The notes beneath the pieces are model-generated. The model was not told the DNA's origin. It saw only the letters and a list, made by a program, of their open reading frames with translations, and ran no database searches. A program made the translations under genes and the position numbers. Below, piece after piece: positions 1 through 7,991 of a DNA stretch of 34,850 nt; within the stretch, counting starts at the first letter, position 1, and each line of letters begins with the position of its first letter. Origin of the DNA: JBIQKZ01 sp044464765 (GTDB lineage: Bacteria > Pseudomonadota > Gammaproteobacteria > Burkholderiales > Burkholderiaceae_B). The DNA lies in assembly GCA_044464765.1 (NCBI GenBank), contig JBIQKZ010000024.1, positions 1 to 34,850 of the forward strand, read 5' to 3'.

Positions 1-48
1 AATCTTATAAGGCTATGATTAGCACGTCAAGATCCTTTCCGAGGAAAA

Positions 49-867
49 ATGAAAAAAGCCAAGCTATCTAGGGTAAACACTAGCAACCTGTCAGGCTCAT
101 TGCTAAAAGGCTTTGCCATCCTGGAAATACTCTCGAGCCATGAAGAACCCATGGGTGTCACCGACATTGCGCGCGACATGGATACCCCAAAAAGCGGCGT
201 GCATCGTCTTCTGCAAGTCATGCGCGAAGCCGGATGGGTGCGGCAAACTGAACACGGACTCTACGAGTGCAGCCTGAAACTCTGGGAACTGGGCCAGCGG
301 CTCTCCAGCCGCATCGATCTTCTGCATCTTGCCGGGCCGGCCATGCGGCAGTTGGCCGCCCAAACCGATGAAACCGTGCACCTGTCGATTCTCGACAAAA
401 CGGAAGTGCTGTATCTGGAAAAACTGGAAAGCCCCCACCCCGTGCGTGCTTTCACACGCGTGGGCGGTCGGGCGCCCGCGTACTGTGTTGCTACCGGCAA
501 GGCCTTGCTTGCCTACGCGGATGAACAGGTGGTGCTCGAAAGCACACAAGACATGCAAATGTATACCGCCATCAGCCTCGAGTCGCGCGACGAGCTTTAC
601 CGGGAGCTAGAGCTAGTTCGACGGCAGGGCTACGCCATCAACCTGGGTCAATGGCGGGGCGGGGTCAGGGGACTGGCAGCCCCCATTATGGATATGCACG
701 GCAATGCGGTCGCGGCCATCGGCATTGCCGGACCCGCCGACAGGCTTAGCAAGACCACCTTGCGGGACATCGCCCCGCTGGTCATCGCCGCAGCCCAGTC
801 CGTTTCACACGAACTGGGCTACCACGGCACTAGCGAGCCTTTACCACGCGATCGCGGTAATCAATAA
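49..867 (+). CDS. IclR-family transcriptional regulator (first copy)
   Basis: This 272-residue protein has the IclR layout. A winged helix-turn-helix occupies about residues 18-85, with recognition-helix text PKSGVHRLLQVM. A GAF-like effector domain follows from about residue 95 to the end, with the family hallmarks QTDETVHLS, VGGRAPAYCVATGKALLAY and GGVRGLAAPI. IclR proteins bind a small carboxylate or CoA-linked metabolite and control neighbouring catabolic genes. The ATG at 49 is preceded by GAGGA at 41-45, so the start is well supported. The 3' end overlaps the convergent crotonase gene by 38 bases. It closely resembles the second IclR at 2761-3534 in the effector domain (shared QTDETVHLS and ATGKALLA). 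The effector is unknown. The adjacent CoA-transferase/crotonase genes are the natural target by context, but this is inference. Confidence 0.93.
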   Translation: MKKAKLSRVNTSNLSGSLLKGFAILEILSSHEEPMGVTDIARDMDTPKSGVHRLLQVMREAGWVRQTEHGLYECSLKLWELGQRLSSRIDLLHLAGPAMRQLAAQTDETVHLSILDKTEVLYLEKLESPHPVRAFTRVGGRAPAYCVATGKALLAYADEQVVLESTQDMQMYTAISLESRDELYRELELVRRQGYAINLGQWRGGVRGLAAPIMDMHGNAVAAIGIAGPADRLSKTTLRDIAPLVIAAAQSVSHELGYHGTSEPLPRDRGNQ

Positions 868-1585
868 TGCGCTGCTTGAGGCCAGGCTTGCTGGCCGAAC
901 GCACCAACGTCGCCAGATCGGCGTCACGGTGGTCGGCACGCGTGGCCCGGAACAACTGCCCAAGGGTGTCGCGCGCCACCACCGGTGCTGTGCCGATACG
1001 CTGCTCGGCCTCGTCGCGCGAGGCCAGTACTTGAGTCGCCAGCCCTTGCCGCAGGGCTGTTTCAGCGTCAAGGGTAAGGCCCTCGATAACGCAGCGGCGC
1101 GCCCAGTCCACGCCCAGCCGGTCAGCCAGGCGTCGTGTCCCCAACACCAAGCCAAAAGCCGCCCCCGGAAAGCGGAAGCTTGCGTCGGTCGTCGCCAGGC
1201 GATCATCACACACGGCGACAAGGTCGGCGCCGGCGCCCCATGTCCGGCCCTGCGCGACAGCCACGGTGCGCAACGGTGCGTGCCAGATGGCCGACAGCAG
1301 CACCTCGACGCGCACAAAGCGCTGCAGCAGGTCGCCGTCGCTTTGAGTGTCGAGCCCGGACAGGTCAAAGCCCGTGCAGAAATGCTTGCCTTGCGCATCC
1401 AGCACCAGGGTATGAATCTCCTTATCAGCGCAGGCCCTGTCAACCGCAAGCAGCAGCGCTTCCACCAGGTCGTCGGATAATGCGTTGCCCCGTTCGGGAC
1501 GAGACAGGGTCAGCCTGCAAATACCTTCCGAGACCGTTGACTGCAACACGGAAGCACCCGAATCCACGACATGAGGTTTAGTCAT
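830..1585 (-). CDS. Enoyl-CoA hydratase/isomerase (crotonase) family protein lacking both canonical Glu
   Basis: A 251-residue crotonase-fold protein. The CoA-binding/oxyanion segments are visible as KHFCTGFDLSGL (residues 67-78) and RTWGAGADLVAVCDD (114-128). Canonical hydratases carry two catalytic glutamates. Here the first position is Asp121 (GAGAD instead of GGGCE) and the second is Gly141 (RFPG instead of GQPE). Classic hydration of enoyl-CoA is therefore doubtful, and isomerase, decarboxylase or hydrolase chemistry on a CoA thioester is as likely. The ATG at 1585 overlaps the end of the upstream CoA-transferase gene by 8 bases, implying translational coupling in one operon. It runs tail-to-tail into the first IclR gene (38-base overlap). 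Family assignment is firm; the reaction is not known. Confidence 0.88.
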   Translation of the reverse strand: MTKPHVVDSGASVLQSTVSEGICRLTLSRPERGNALSDDLVEALLLAVDRACADKEIHTLVLDAQGKHFCTGFDLSGLDTQSDGDLLQRFVRVEVLLSAIWHAPLRTVAVAQGRTWGAGADLVAVCDDRLATTDASFRFPGAAFGLVLGTRRLADRLGVDWARRCVIEGLTLDAETALRQGLATQVLASRDEAEQRIGTAPVVARDTLGQLFRATRADHRDADLATLVRSASKPGLKQRIIDYRDRVVKAR

Positions 1586-2750
1586 TGTTCACCACCTCGG
1601 CACGGGGCTTTGCGGCGCCCAGAACTTCTTCGTTGTGTTCGCCCAAGGCCGGCGGGCGGCGCAGAATCGGGCTGGTGCGGCCGGCGAAGCGGATCGGGGA
1701 AACGAAGGTCTTGGTTCTAACGCCATTGGGCAGTTCGACCTCCTGGACCCAGTCCATGTGCTTGACTTGCGGGTCGTCCAGCACATCGGAGTAAGTATTG
1801 ACGGGGGCGCTGGGAACCCCTGCCTTGCGGAAGACGTCCAGCCACGCCTCGGGGCCTTCCTGCGCGAAGATCGCTTCGAGAATTTCGCGCAATGCGTCCT
1901 GATTGGCGGCGCGCAGGGTAGTCGAGGTAAAGCGGGCATCGTCGATCAGTTCGGGCCTGCCGACTGCTCGGCAAACAGCGTGCCACAGCGAGTCGTTGCC
2001 CGCCGCCATGCCGAAGTAGCCTTCCTTGCAACGGAAGACCTGGTACGGAGCATTGCGCGGATGTGCCGAGCCAAGTTTTTCCGGATCGATACCGGTCCCA
2101 AAGTACTGCGAGGTTTGCAAGGCGGCAATACCAAGTGTCGCGCCCAGCATGGAAATGTCGATGTGCGCGCCCTCTTGCCGGCGTTCCGCGACACGTAAAG
2201 CCGAGACAATGGAAAACGCGGCATACAGCCCGGCGGTGAAGTCGCAAACAGGCACCCCGCATTTCACGGGCGCGCCATCCGGTGTGCCCGTGACGCTCAT
2301 CAGGCCGCTCATTGCTTGCAGCGTCAGGTCGAATCCCCCTTCCTGGTTGCGCGGCCCCGATTGCCCATAGGCCGAAATGGAACAATAAACGAGCTTGGGA
2401 TTGGCGGCCTTCAGCTCCGCATAGCCCAGGCGCAAGCGCTCCATGACGCCGGGGCGGTTGTTCTCGATCAGGACGTCGGCCTGCGCAATAAGGTCGCGCG
2501 CAATCTGGTTGTCTTTAGCGTCTTTCAAATCCAGCGTGACGGACCGCTTATTGCGGTTAAGCGAAGCAAAGTTCTCGCTATAGCCCTCTGTCAGCGGCGC
2601 CCAGCTTCTTAACGTGTCGCCGGTGCGAGGCTGTTCGATCTTGATTACATCGGCGCCCATGTCCGCCAGCAAAACGCCACAAAATGGGCCGGCCGCTACA
2701 TTACATATTTCAATGACCTTGATCCCGTCAAGAGTGGATTCCTGTTTCAT
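1578..2750 (-). CDS. CaiB/BaiF (class III) CoA-transferase
   Basis: About 390 residues, the normal length for class III CoA-transferases, which move CoA between carboxylic acids through an aspartyl-CoA intermediate. Visible hallmarks are the N-terminal GIKVIEICNVAAGPFCG and LLADMGADVIKIEQP, the RNKRSVTLDLK segment, and GGFDLTLQAMSGLM. The Asp of that last segment (residue 141 from this start) is the predicted catalytic residue. C-terminal GEHNEEVLG is typical. Two ATGs occur, at 2756 and 2750. GGA lies directly against the first but six bases before the second, so 2750 is preferred; 2756 would add Met-Asn. The gene starts just after the IclR stop (2761) and overlaps the crotonase by 8 bases, forming IclR-transferase-crotonase in one direction. 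The acid activated is unknown. Confidence 0.92.
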   Translation of the reverse strand: MKQESTLDGIKVIEICNVAAGPFCGVLLADMGADVIKIEQPRTGDTLRSWAPLTEGYSENFASLNRNKRSVTLDLKDAKDNQIARDLIAQADVLIENNRPGVMERLRLGYAELKAANPKLVYCSISAYGQSGPRNQEGGFDLTLQAMSGLMSVTGTPDGAPVKCGVPVCDFTAGLYAAFSIVSALRVAERRQEGAHIDISMLGATLGIAALQTSQYFGTGIDPEKLGSAHPRNAPYQVFRCKEGYFGMAAGNDSLWHAVCRAVGRPELIDDARFTSTTLRAANQDALREILEAIFAQEGPEAWLDVFRKAGVPSAPVNTYSDVLDDPQVKHMDWVQEVELPNGVRTKTFVSPIRFAGRTSPILRRPPALGEHNEEVLGAAKPRAEVVNND

Positions 2751-2760
2751 ATTCATTCCG

Positions 2761-3534
2761 TTAGGTGAAAGGAGTTTTTTCGTATTTGCCCTGGTAGCCC
2801 ATTTGGCGGGACAAGGCCTCAGCCGCCTCCAGCACCATGGAAGCGGCCTCGGGGATGCGGACGGGCGTCAGGCGTTCCAGCGGAGCCGACATGCCAAGCG
2901 CCGCAACAGGGCGATTGAAGCCATTGAAGACTGGCGAGGCCACCCCACCCACCCCTTCGCGCCACTCGCCTTGATTGACGGCGTAGCCGCAGCGGGCCAC
3001 CTCGTTGAGCTCCTGACGCAAGACGGGCAACGAAGCGTGGGTGGCGCCCGTATGTTTCTGCAGGCGGTTTTCGTACTGGATCAAGTAATCGACCGGCTGA
3101 AAAGCCAAAAGGGCTTTGCCCGTGGCGACGGCATACGCTGGAGCGCGCCCACCAACGGCCGAGTATGCCTGTATGGGTTGCGGACTGTCGATTTTGTCGA
3201 TGTAGACCACATCCAGCCCGGCCAAGACGGACAGATGCACGGTTTCGTCAGTTTGTGCCGCCAAAGCCCGCATAAATGGCGCAGCCAACGTGCGCACGTC
3301 CAGGGTCGCCAACTGGCGCGCACCCAACTCAAACATTTTCAACGTGCAGTAGTAGCCGCCCGAATCCGCATCGCGAACGGCGTAGCCGGCATGAGCCAGC
3401 GTCTGCAAGGTGCGATGCACATTGCTGCGCGTCAGGCCAACCCGATCCGCAATTTCCTGCAAGGTGTAGGTCTCGTTGCCCAGCATGCTTAATGCTTCCA
3501 GGACCATCAGCCCCTTCAACAGCGTCTTGTCCAT
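2761..3534 (-). CDS. IclR-family transcriptional regulator (second copy)
   Basis: About 257 residues with an N-terminal winged HTH (about residues 5-70; LQEIADRVGLTRSNVHRTLQ) and the C-terminal IclR effector domain (QTDETVHLSVLAGLDVVYIDKI, VGGRAPAYAVATGKALLAF, EGVGGVASPVF). It is the first gene of a likely operon with the CoA-transferase and crotonase, so it probably controls them and itself. ATGs occur at 3540 and 3534. A TAGGA lies flush with the first and six bases before the second, so 3534 is chosen, with 3540 the alternative (two residues longer). The ribosome-binding site lies inside a palindrome (3540-3556) that could be its own operator. Whether it activates or represses cannot be told from sequence. 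Confidence 0.92.
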   Translation of the reverse strand: MDKTLLKGLMVLEALSMLGNETYTLQEIADRVGLTRSNVHRTLQTLAHAGYAVRDADSGGYYCTLKMFELGARQLATLDVRTLAAPFMRALAAQTDETVHLSVLAGLDVVYIDKIDSPQPIQAYSAVGGRAPAYAVATGKALLAFQPVDYLIQYENRLQKHTGATHASLPVLRQELNEVARCGYAVNQGEWREGVGGVASPVFNGFNRPVAALGMSAPLERLTPVRIPEAASMVLEAAEALSRQMGYQGKYEKTPFT

Positions 3535-3539
3535 ATACA

Positions 3540-3659
3540 TTCCTATAATTTAGGAAATGATTCTCATATTTTTTTACCAAAAATCTTGTTGACTGTAGAT
3601 AATTTTATATGAGAAGCTAAAAAAAACAAATAATGAATTTATGTTCCTAAATAATGGGA
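3540..3659. promoter_or_regulatory. AT-rich intergenic region with nested inverted repeats, candidate IclR operators
   Basis: The segment is far more AT-rich than its surroundings. It holds a palindrome TTCCTA-N5-TAGGAA at 3540-3556. A related imperfect palindrome, TTCC-N8-GGGA, lies at 3644-3659. A perfect 9-base inverted pair, TTCTCATAT (3561-3569) and ATATGAGAA (3607-3615), lies between them. The TTAGGAA and TTCCTAA arms also pair across the whole block. IclR proteins bind short AT-rich palindromes near their own promoter, so this is a reasonable operator candidate for the regulator starting at 3534. The block also lies upstream of the divergent flavoprotein gene. Binding is inferred only. 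Confidence 0.5.
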
Positions 3660-3756
3660 TTTAATAATTCAGGGCGGCGGGTAGGGCAAGCGCTACGGTT
3701 ACGCTGCGGCTGTGGCGGTCGCCACGTATTTTGTGGTTAATCCAAGGAGTGGAAGT

Positions 3757-5361
3757 GTGAAAAGCACGGACGTCGTGAATGCACACGCCGATATAGCGAT
3801 AGTCGGCGGCGGATCGGTGGGGGTTTCGTTTCTGGCTCAGTTTATAAAGTGCCTGGGGCAGCAAAAAAACGGGCCTGCTGGCCCCATACGAATCCTGCTG
3901 TTCGAGCCACGCGAGTTACCCGGCGGCGGCGAAGCATATAGCCCGGATCTGAACACCAATCTTCTGAACATCCCTGTTCGAAACATGTCGGCCTATGCCG
4001 ACGACAAAACCCATTTTCGCCGCTGGCTGGCAGAGCTTTCGCCCTCGACGCTCGCGCGCTTTGGCGTCACGGACTACGACGGCGACAGCTTTCTGCCTCG
4101 TCCGCTGTTCGGCCACTACATGGAAAGCGTCTATAGCGAGTCACAGCGGCAAGTTGCGACTGGCGCCATCAGCCTGCAGCACATTCAGGGCAGCGCCAGC
4201 GCCCTGAACAAGAATAAGCACGACAACTGGGAAATAAGCTGTGGTTCTGAACTCTACACAGCCACACGCGTTGTCCTGTGCAATGGCAATCTGCCATCCA
4301 TCGCCTTCCCCGAACTTGAACGACATGCGCGCTACTTCAACAATCCCTACCCCGTAAGCAAGCTGGTTCAGAGTATCGAGCGCACCGCAAACGTAGGGAT
4401 TATAGGATCGAGCCTGAGCGCAATCGATGCCATCGTGGCCCTCAAGCAGGCAGGCCATGAGGGCATGATAATTTGCGCATCGCGCAACGGCCGCCTGCCG
4501 TCGGTGCGCAGTGTGCATAACCGCAGCACCCACGATGCACAACTGACTGCGCAGGCAATCCGCCAACTAGCGCAATCCCATCACGGCAGACTGACTCTGC
4601 AACAGTTCTTTACGCTGCTAAAGTCCCAAATATCCGCTTTGGGCGGCCAGCCGGATATCGCCGACATGCTCGGCCCTCAGTTGCCGGCGGATGCAACGCT
4701 CGACCACGAAGTCCAGGTCTCGCAGGAACGCGAAAGGCTTTGGCAGGTGGTTTGCAGCTCGAGCAACGAAATCATCGACCTGGTCTGGCACCTTTTGCCC
4801 GATGAAGAGCGTCGCGCGTACTACACACACTGGCGTTCTATATGGATGGCGCGGCGGGCCACCTTTCCGATGCAAAATGCGCTTAAGCTGCAACACTATT
4901 TCAAAAGCGGGGCGCTACAGGTTTTAAAGGGATATCGGCAATGCCGCCATGACGCCGGCTTGGGCACTTTTGTCTTGTCGGTACAAGCAGAGCAAGGTGT
5001 CAGTGAAGAGATTCACCATGTGGATTATGTCGTCAATGCCACCAGCTTCTCCCTTGATGCGGCTAATGCAAACGACACGTTAATAAAGCATCTACTGCAA
5101 CAGGGGCATGCAGTCGCCGACCCCTTTGGCGGCCTGAAACTGGACTACGACACCGGCTGCCTGATCGACGCCCAAGGCGGAACGCAACCTACGCTGTCCT
5201 TGCTGGGCAGCCTTGCGGTTGGCACCTACTTCTGGACGCTTTCCATGGATGTCAATGCGCGGCTTGCCCTGGACCAGGCACAACAAATCGTACAGCGCTT
5301 ACGTCAAGAGCATCGCTTCCCTGCTACCACCAAGCACGACGGCCAATACGCGCGCAATTGA
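3757..5361 (+). CDS. FAD/NAD(P)-binding protein (NAD_binding_9-like)
   Basis: A 534-residue putative flavoprotein. An N-terminal Rossmann motif (IAIVGGGSVGVSFLAQF) is followed by FEPRELPGGGEAYSPDLNTN and LLNIPVRNM. A second dinucleotide-binding segment (NVGIIGSSLSAIDAIVALKQAG) lies near residue 210. This matches the large FAD-NAD(P)-binding family whose substrates are mostly unknown; some members sit near siderophore or transport genes. The GTG at 3757 is chosen because AGGAG at 3745-3749 lies seven bases upstream. A longer frame opens with GTG at 3712 but has no ribosome-binding site. No signal peptide is seen, so it is probably cytoplasmic. It stands divergent from the IclR operon, and decayed IS and transporter remnants follow it, so its former partners may have been lost. 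Confidence 0.8.
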   Translation: MKSTDVVNAHADIAIVGGGSVGVSFLAQFIKCLGQQKNGPAGPIRILLFEPRELPGGGEAYSPDLNTNLLNIPVRNMSAYADDKTHFRRWLAELSPSTLARFGVTDYDGDSFLPRPLFGHYMESVYSESQRQVATGAISLQHIQGSASALNKNKHDNWEISCGSELYTATRVVLCNGNLPSIAFPELERHARYFNNPYPVSKLVQSIERTANVGIIGSSLSAIDAIVALKQAGHEGMIICASRNGRLPSVRSVHNRSTHDAQLTAQAIRQLAQSHHGRLTLQQFFTLLKSQISALGGQPDIADMLGPQLPADATLDHEVQVSQERERLWQVVCSSSNEIIDLVWHLLPDEERRAYYTHWRSIWMARRATFPMQNALKLQHYFKSGALQVLKGYRQCRHDAGLGTFVLSVQAEQGVSEEIHHVDYVVNATSFSLDAANANDTLIKHLLQQGHAVADPFGGLKLDYDTGCLIDAQGGTQPTLSLLGSLAVGTYFWTLSMDVNARLALDQAQQIVQRLRQEHRFPATTKHDGQYARN

Positions 5362-5524
5362 CACGGCGGAACGCCTGTATACACTGTGCGCCAATTTCGC
5401 CGCAGCCAAGTCAAGCCGCATAAACCGGCCAGGGACTCAGGTCGGCGGCGTTCCCAGCATGGCAAGCTCTTCGACAAGCCGGCTGCGCACGGCGGAATGC
5501 GAGGCGCAGTGGAAGCGGTTATGC

Positions 5525-5701
5525 AAAACGGTGCTTGCGGGTACTGAACAGGAACGTGTCAGCGCGGCAACGATCCGGGTGCGTATGCTGAAAATCGGCG
5601 CGGCCATCGTACGCAACACCCGTCGGGTGCGCATCTTGCTGGCCTCGCACCATTCCTTGCACCACATGTACGCGCACGCGACTCGCGCTATGAGCCCATA
5701 A
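5525..5701 (+). pseudogene. IS1380-family transposase, C-terminal fragment
   Basis: An open frame ending with TAA at 5699-5701 reads KTVLAGTEQERVSAATIRV, then RMLKIGAAIVRNTRRVRILL and ASHHSLHHMYAHATRAM. This resembles the C-terminal end of IS1380-type DDE transposases, which typically finish with a 'LAGTEL...IRLKLLKIGA...RRV...LAS' pattern. The frame upstream of about 5525 no longer resembles a transposase, and the catalytic domain is absent, so the copy is dead. A candidate element end lies about 170 bases downstream. The assignment rests on remembered family patterns, not a search. Confidence 0.6.
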
Positions 5702-5874
5702 CCCCCAAAAAGTGCTGTCCCCGACACACCGTAAGCAAAGGGGTAGTGGAAGTTGCTCCTGCAGCGCCGATAAAACCATTCAGAACGACACCGCAAACGC
5801 TTCACACACATCAACGCGCTGACGCGCACTGAAAATCAAGGCTCTCAGCTCGCTGAAAAAATATGCAGACTAGG
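5525..5874 (+). mobile_element. Truncated IS1380-like element, right end only
   Basis: The remnant comprises the transposase C-terminus and the following non-coding tail. The tail ends at 5874 with a sequence whose reverse complement starts CCTAGTCTGCATATTTTTTC. IS1380-family ends, such as ISEcp1, begin with CCTAG, so 5855-5874 is a candidate right inverted repeat. I see no matching left end before 5525; that side is deleted. Immediately after 5874 a fragment of an ABC permease begins, consistent with insertion into that gene. Confidence 0.5.
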
Positions 5875-6174
5875 GCATATTGCTCGCATCAAACACCGAA
5901 TCGACCACCTCTGTCAACTTTTCTATCAACAGCCGACTAGACGCGGTGCGCAGCGCCCATCCCATGCTGTCAAATGTAGCGCGCAGCCTGCGTTTGACCC
6001 GCCGCGAAATCATGTTGCAAATCGATTTTCCCGCAGCATTGCCAAAAATCATGGTGGGGGTGCGCATTGCGGTGGCGCTGGCCATTCTTGTCAGCGTCAG
6101 CGCGGAAATGCTGCTGTCCACCGACGGCATGGGGTACTTTATCGTGCGTGCCCAACAGCAGTTCCGTATTGGGC
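5875..6174 (+). pseudogene. ABC transporter permease fragment (SsuC/TauC type), 3' and 5' truncated
   Basis: The + frame through 5880 reads RLDAVRSAHPMLSNVARSL, then RLTRREIMLQIDFPAALP and KIMVGVRIAVALAILVSV, then SAEMLLSTDGMGYFIVRAQ. This is the cytoplasmic EAA loop and the last membrane segments of a binding-protein-dependent permease of the nitrate/sulfonate/taurine group. The 'ARSL..TRREI....FPAALP' pattern is the EAA motif that contacts the ATPase. The N-terminal half is missing, cut by the IS end at 5874. Similarity stops at FRIG (about 6174), before the expected C-terminal helix. No ATPase or binding protein is present nearby. This is a dead remnant. Confidence 0.7.
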
Positions 6175-6222
6175 GAACACGATACACTAGCAAACCAACC
6201 ATTCAGTTGTCCGAGCCCCTTC

Positions 6223-7846
6223 ATGCTAGACAGTGGCTATAACGCCTTACTTGTCGTTTTCTCCTTTATAGTTGCCATCCTCACGTCTTATACGGCGGTC
6301 TCCATGGCCAGCCAGATCAGTAGAGCACGCGGTAGAACTGCCATCTGGTGGCTGGGAGGCGGCGCGTTCGCCATGGGCTTGGGTATTTGGTCCATGCATT
6401 TCATCGGCATGCTGGCCTTCAGCCTGCCGATCGAGCTGGGCTAGGCCGTCTGGCTTACAGTCCTTTCGCTGTTGGTCGCTGTCGCCTCATCGGCCTTTGC
6501 CCTGTGGGTTGCGTGTCGCAGCACGCTGACCAAAGTCCGGTTATGCCTCAGCGCCCTGATCATGGGCATGGGCGTGGCGGTAATCGCCGTCACCGCCTCG
6601 GGCGCGGCGCTTTGGATCACTGCCTACCTGGGCCGTCATGCTTCTCATCGCTCGGCCCTGAAAATGCTTGCGGCCATCGTCATGGGCTGCGCCATCGTCG
6701 GCATGCATTACAGCGGCATGGAGGCCGCGCAGTTTCCTATCGGCAGCATATGCGGCGCCGCCAACGTGGGCGTGGACACCCATTGGCTTTCCATCCTCGT
6801 CACCATCATGACATTGGGCGTGCTTGCCATCGCCCTGATCGTTACAGTATTGGATAACCGGCATGCCTCGCACACCGGCAAACTGAACCTCTCCCTGCAC
6901 AAAGCGAATCAGGCCCTGGAGCACATGGCCCTGCACGATGCGCTGACGCACCTGCCCAATCGCGCGCTGCTCGAGGATCGTATCGAGCAAGCCAGACAAA
7001 CGGCACTGCGCAACAACTTCCGTTTTTCCGTGCTGCTCATGGATCTGGATGGGTTCAAAGCCGTGAACGCGAACGCCGAAGAGCATCTGCAACTGGTGCA
7101 GGGTCTGCGCCGGGCCGTGGAACAAAACGAACTCGTCTTGCATTACCAACCCAAGTTCGACAACCCTGCAGAGCCCGTGAAAGGCGCGGAAGCGCTGGTG
7201 CGCTGGCAGCATCCGAGGCACGGGCTGGTCATGCCCGACGACTTCATTCCCACCGCAGAAAAAAATCGGCCTGCTCATCGACATTGATCACTGGGTGCTG
7301 AATGAAGCCTGCCGGCAACTTAGAGTCTGGCGCGATCAAGGCCACGACTGGACTATCTCGGTCAATGTCTCGCCCCTGCAATTCACGAATACAAACCTGA
7401 TCGAAACGGTCAGGGCCGCGCTTGCGCGTCACAATCCTCCACCGCACTGCCTCATACTGGAAATCACCGAATCAACCGCCATGCGCAATGTGGACGACAG
7501 CATGGCCATTCTTGAACGGCTGGTCAAACTGGGCGTAAGGATTTCCATCGACGATTTCGGCACGGGCTATTCCAGTCTGCTCTATCTCAAGCGCCTGCCG
7601 GCCAGCGAACTGAAGATAGACCGGGGCTTTATCAGCGATTTGGTGCGAGACACCGAAGATGCCGCCATTGTGTCGGCCATTATTGCCCTGGGCAAGGCGT
7701 TGCAATTGAAAATCGTCGCTGAAGGCGTGGAAACACAAGCGCAGCAAGACTTCCTGAGCGAACTGGGCTGCGACTCCCAGCAAGGCTATCTGCTTGGGCG
7801 ACCGGTGCCTGCCCAAGACTTCCCGGGCGTCGATCATCCCGCTTGA
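6223..7846 (+). pseudogene. MHYT-GGDEF-EAL cyclic-di-GMP protein, disrupted
   Basis: Starting at ATG 6223, the reading frame encodes an MHYT sensor with seven-helix character (SMHFIGML, GMHYSGMEA). The start of a GGDEF domain (HDALTHLPNRALLEDRI, LLMDLDGFKAVN) follows, then an EAL phosphodiesterase domain (GAEALVRWQHP, DDFGTGYSSL, KIDRGFI, AEGVETQAQ). Three lesions are visible. An in-frame TAG at 6442-6444 stands where a Tyr codon is expected (ELG-stop-AVW). The GGDEF core, including the GGDEF motif, is missing between FKAVN and ANAEEH at about 7064-7069. A run of seven A at 7259-7265 shifts the frame; six would keep GAEK-IGLLID in phase. The EAL part finishes at TGA 7844-7846. Any product would at best be fragments. 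Confidence 0.85.
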
Positions 7847-7991
7847 ATCCACGTCCTCAAAGAAGGGGAACAAGCGACAAAGGACAGGTTGACCGCCAGA
7901 ATCCTGCAAGATGGGGTATATACTTCACACACGTCCACCCGGCGCAGCTGGCCTAGAGTGTCATCCGGCCATGCCCTAGAACATTCTCCTC

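Noticed and set aside
704..1480. Long plus-strand open frame opposite the crotonase gene
   Set aside because: It lies antisense to a clear crotonase, has no recognisable domain, and is a typical high-GC shadow frame.
5362..5524. More of the IS1380 transposase upstream of 5525
   Set aside because: No frame here resembles the catalytic part of the family, and I see no left terminal repeat. Nothing else is identifiable in this stretch.
7259..7265. Programmed frameshift or phase variation at the seven-A run in the EAL gene
   Set aside because: The same gene also has an in-frame stop and lacks the GGDEF core, so simple decay explains it better.
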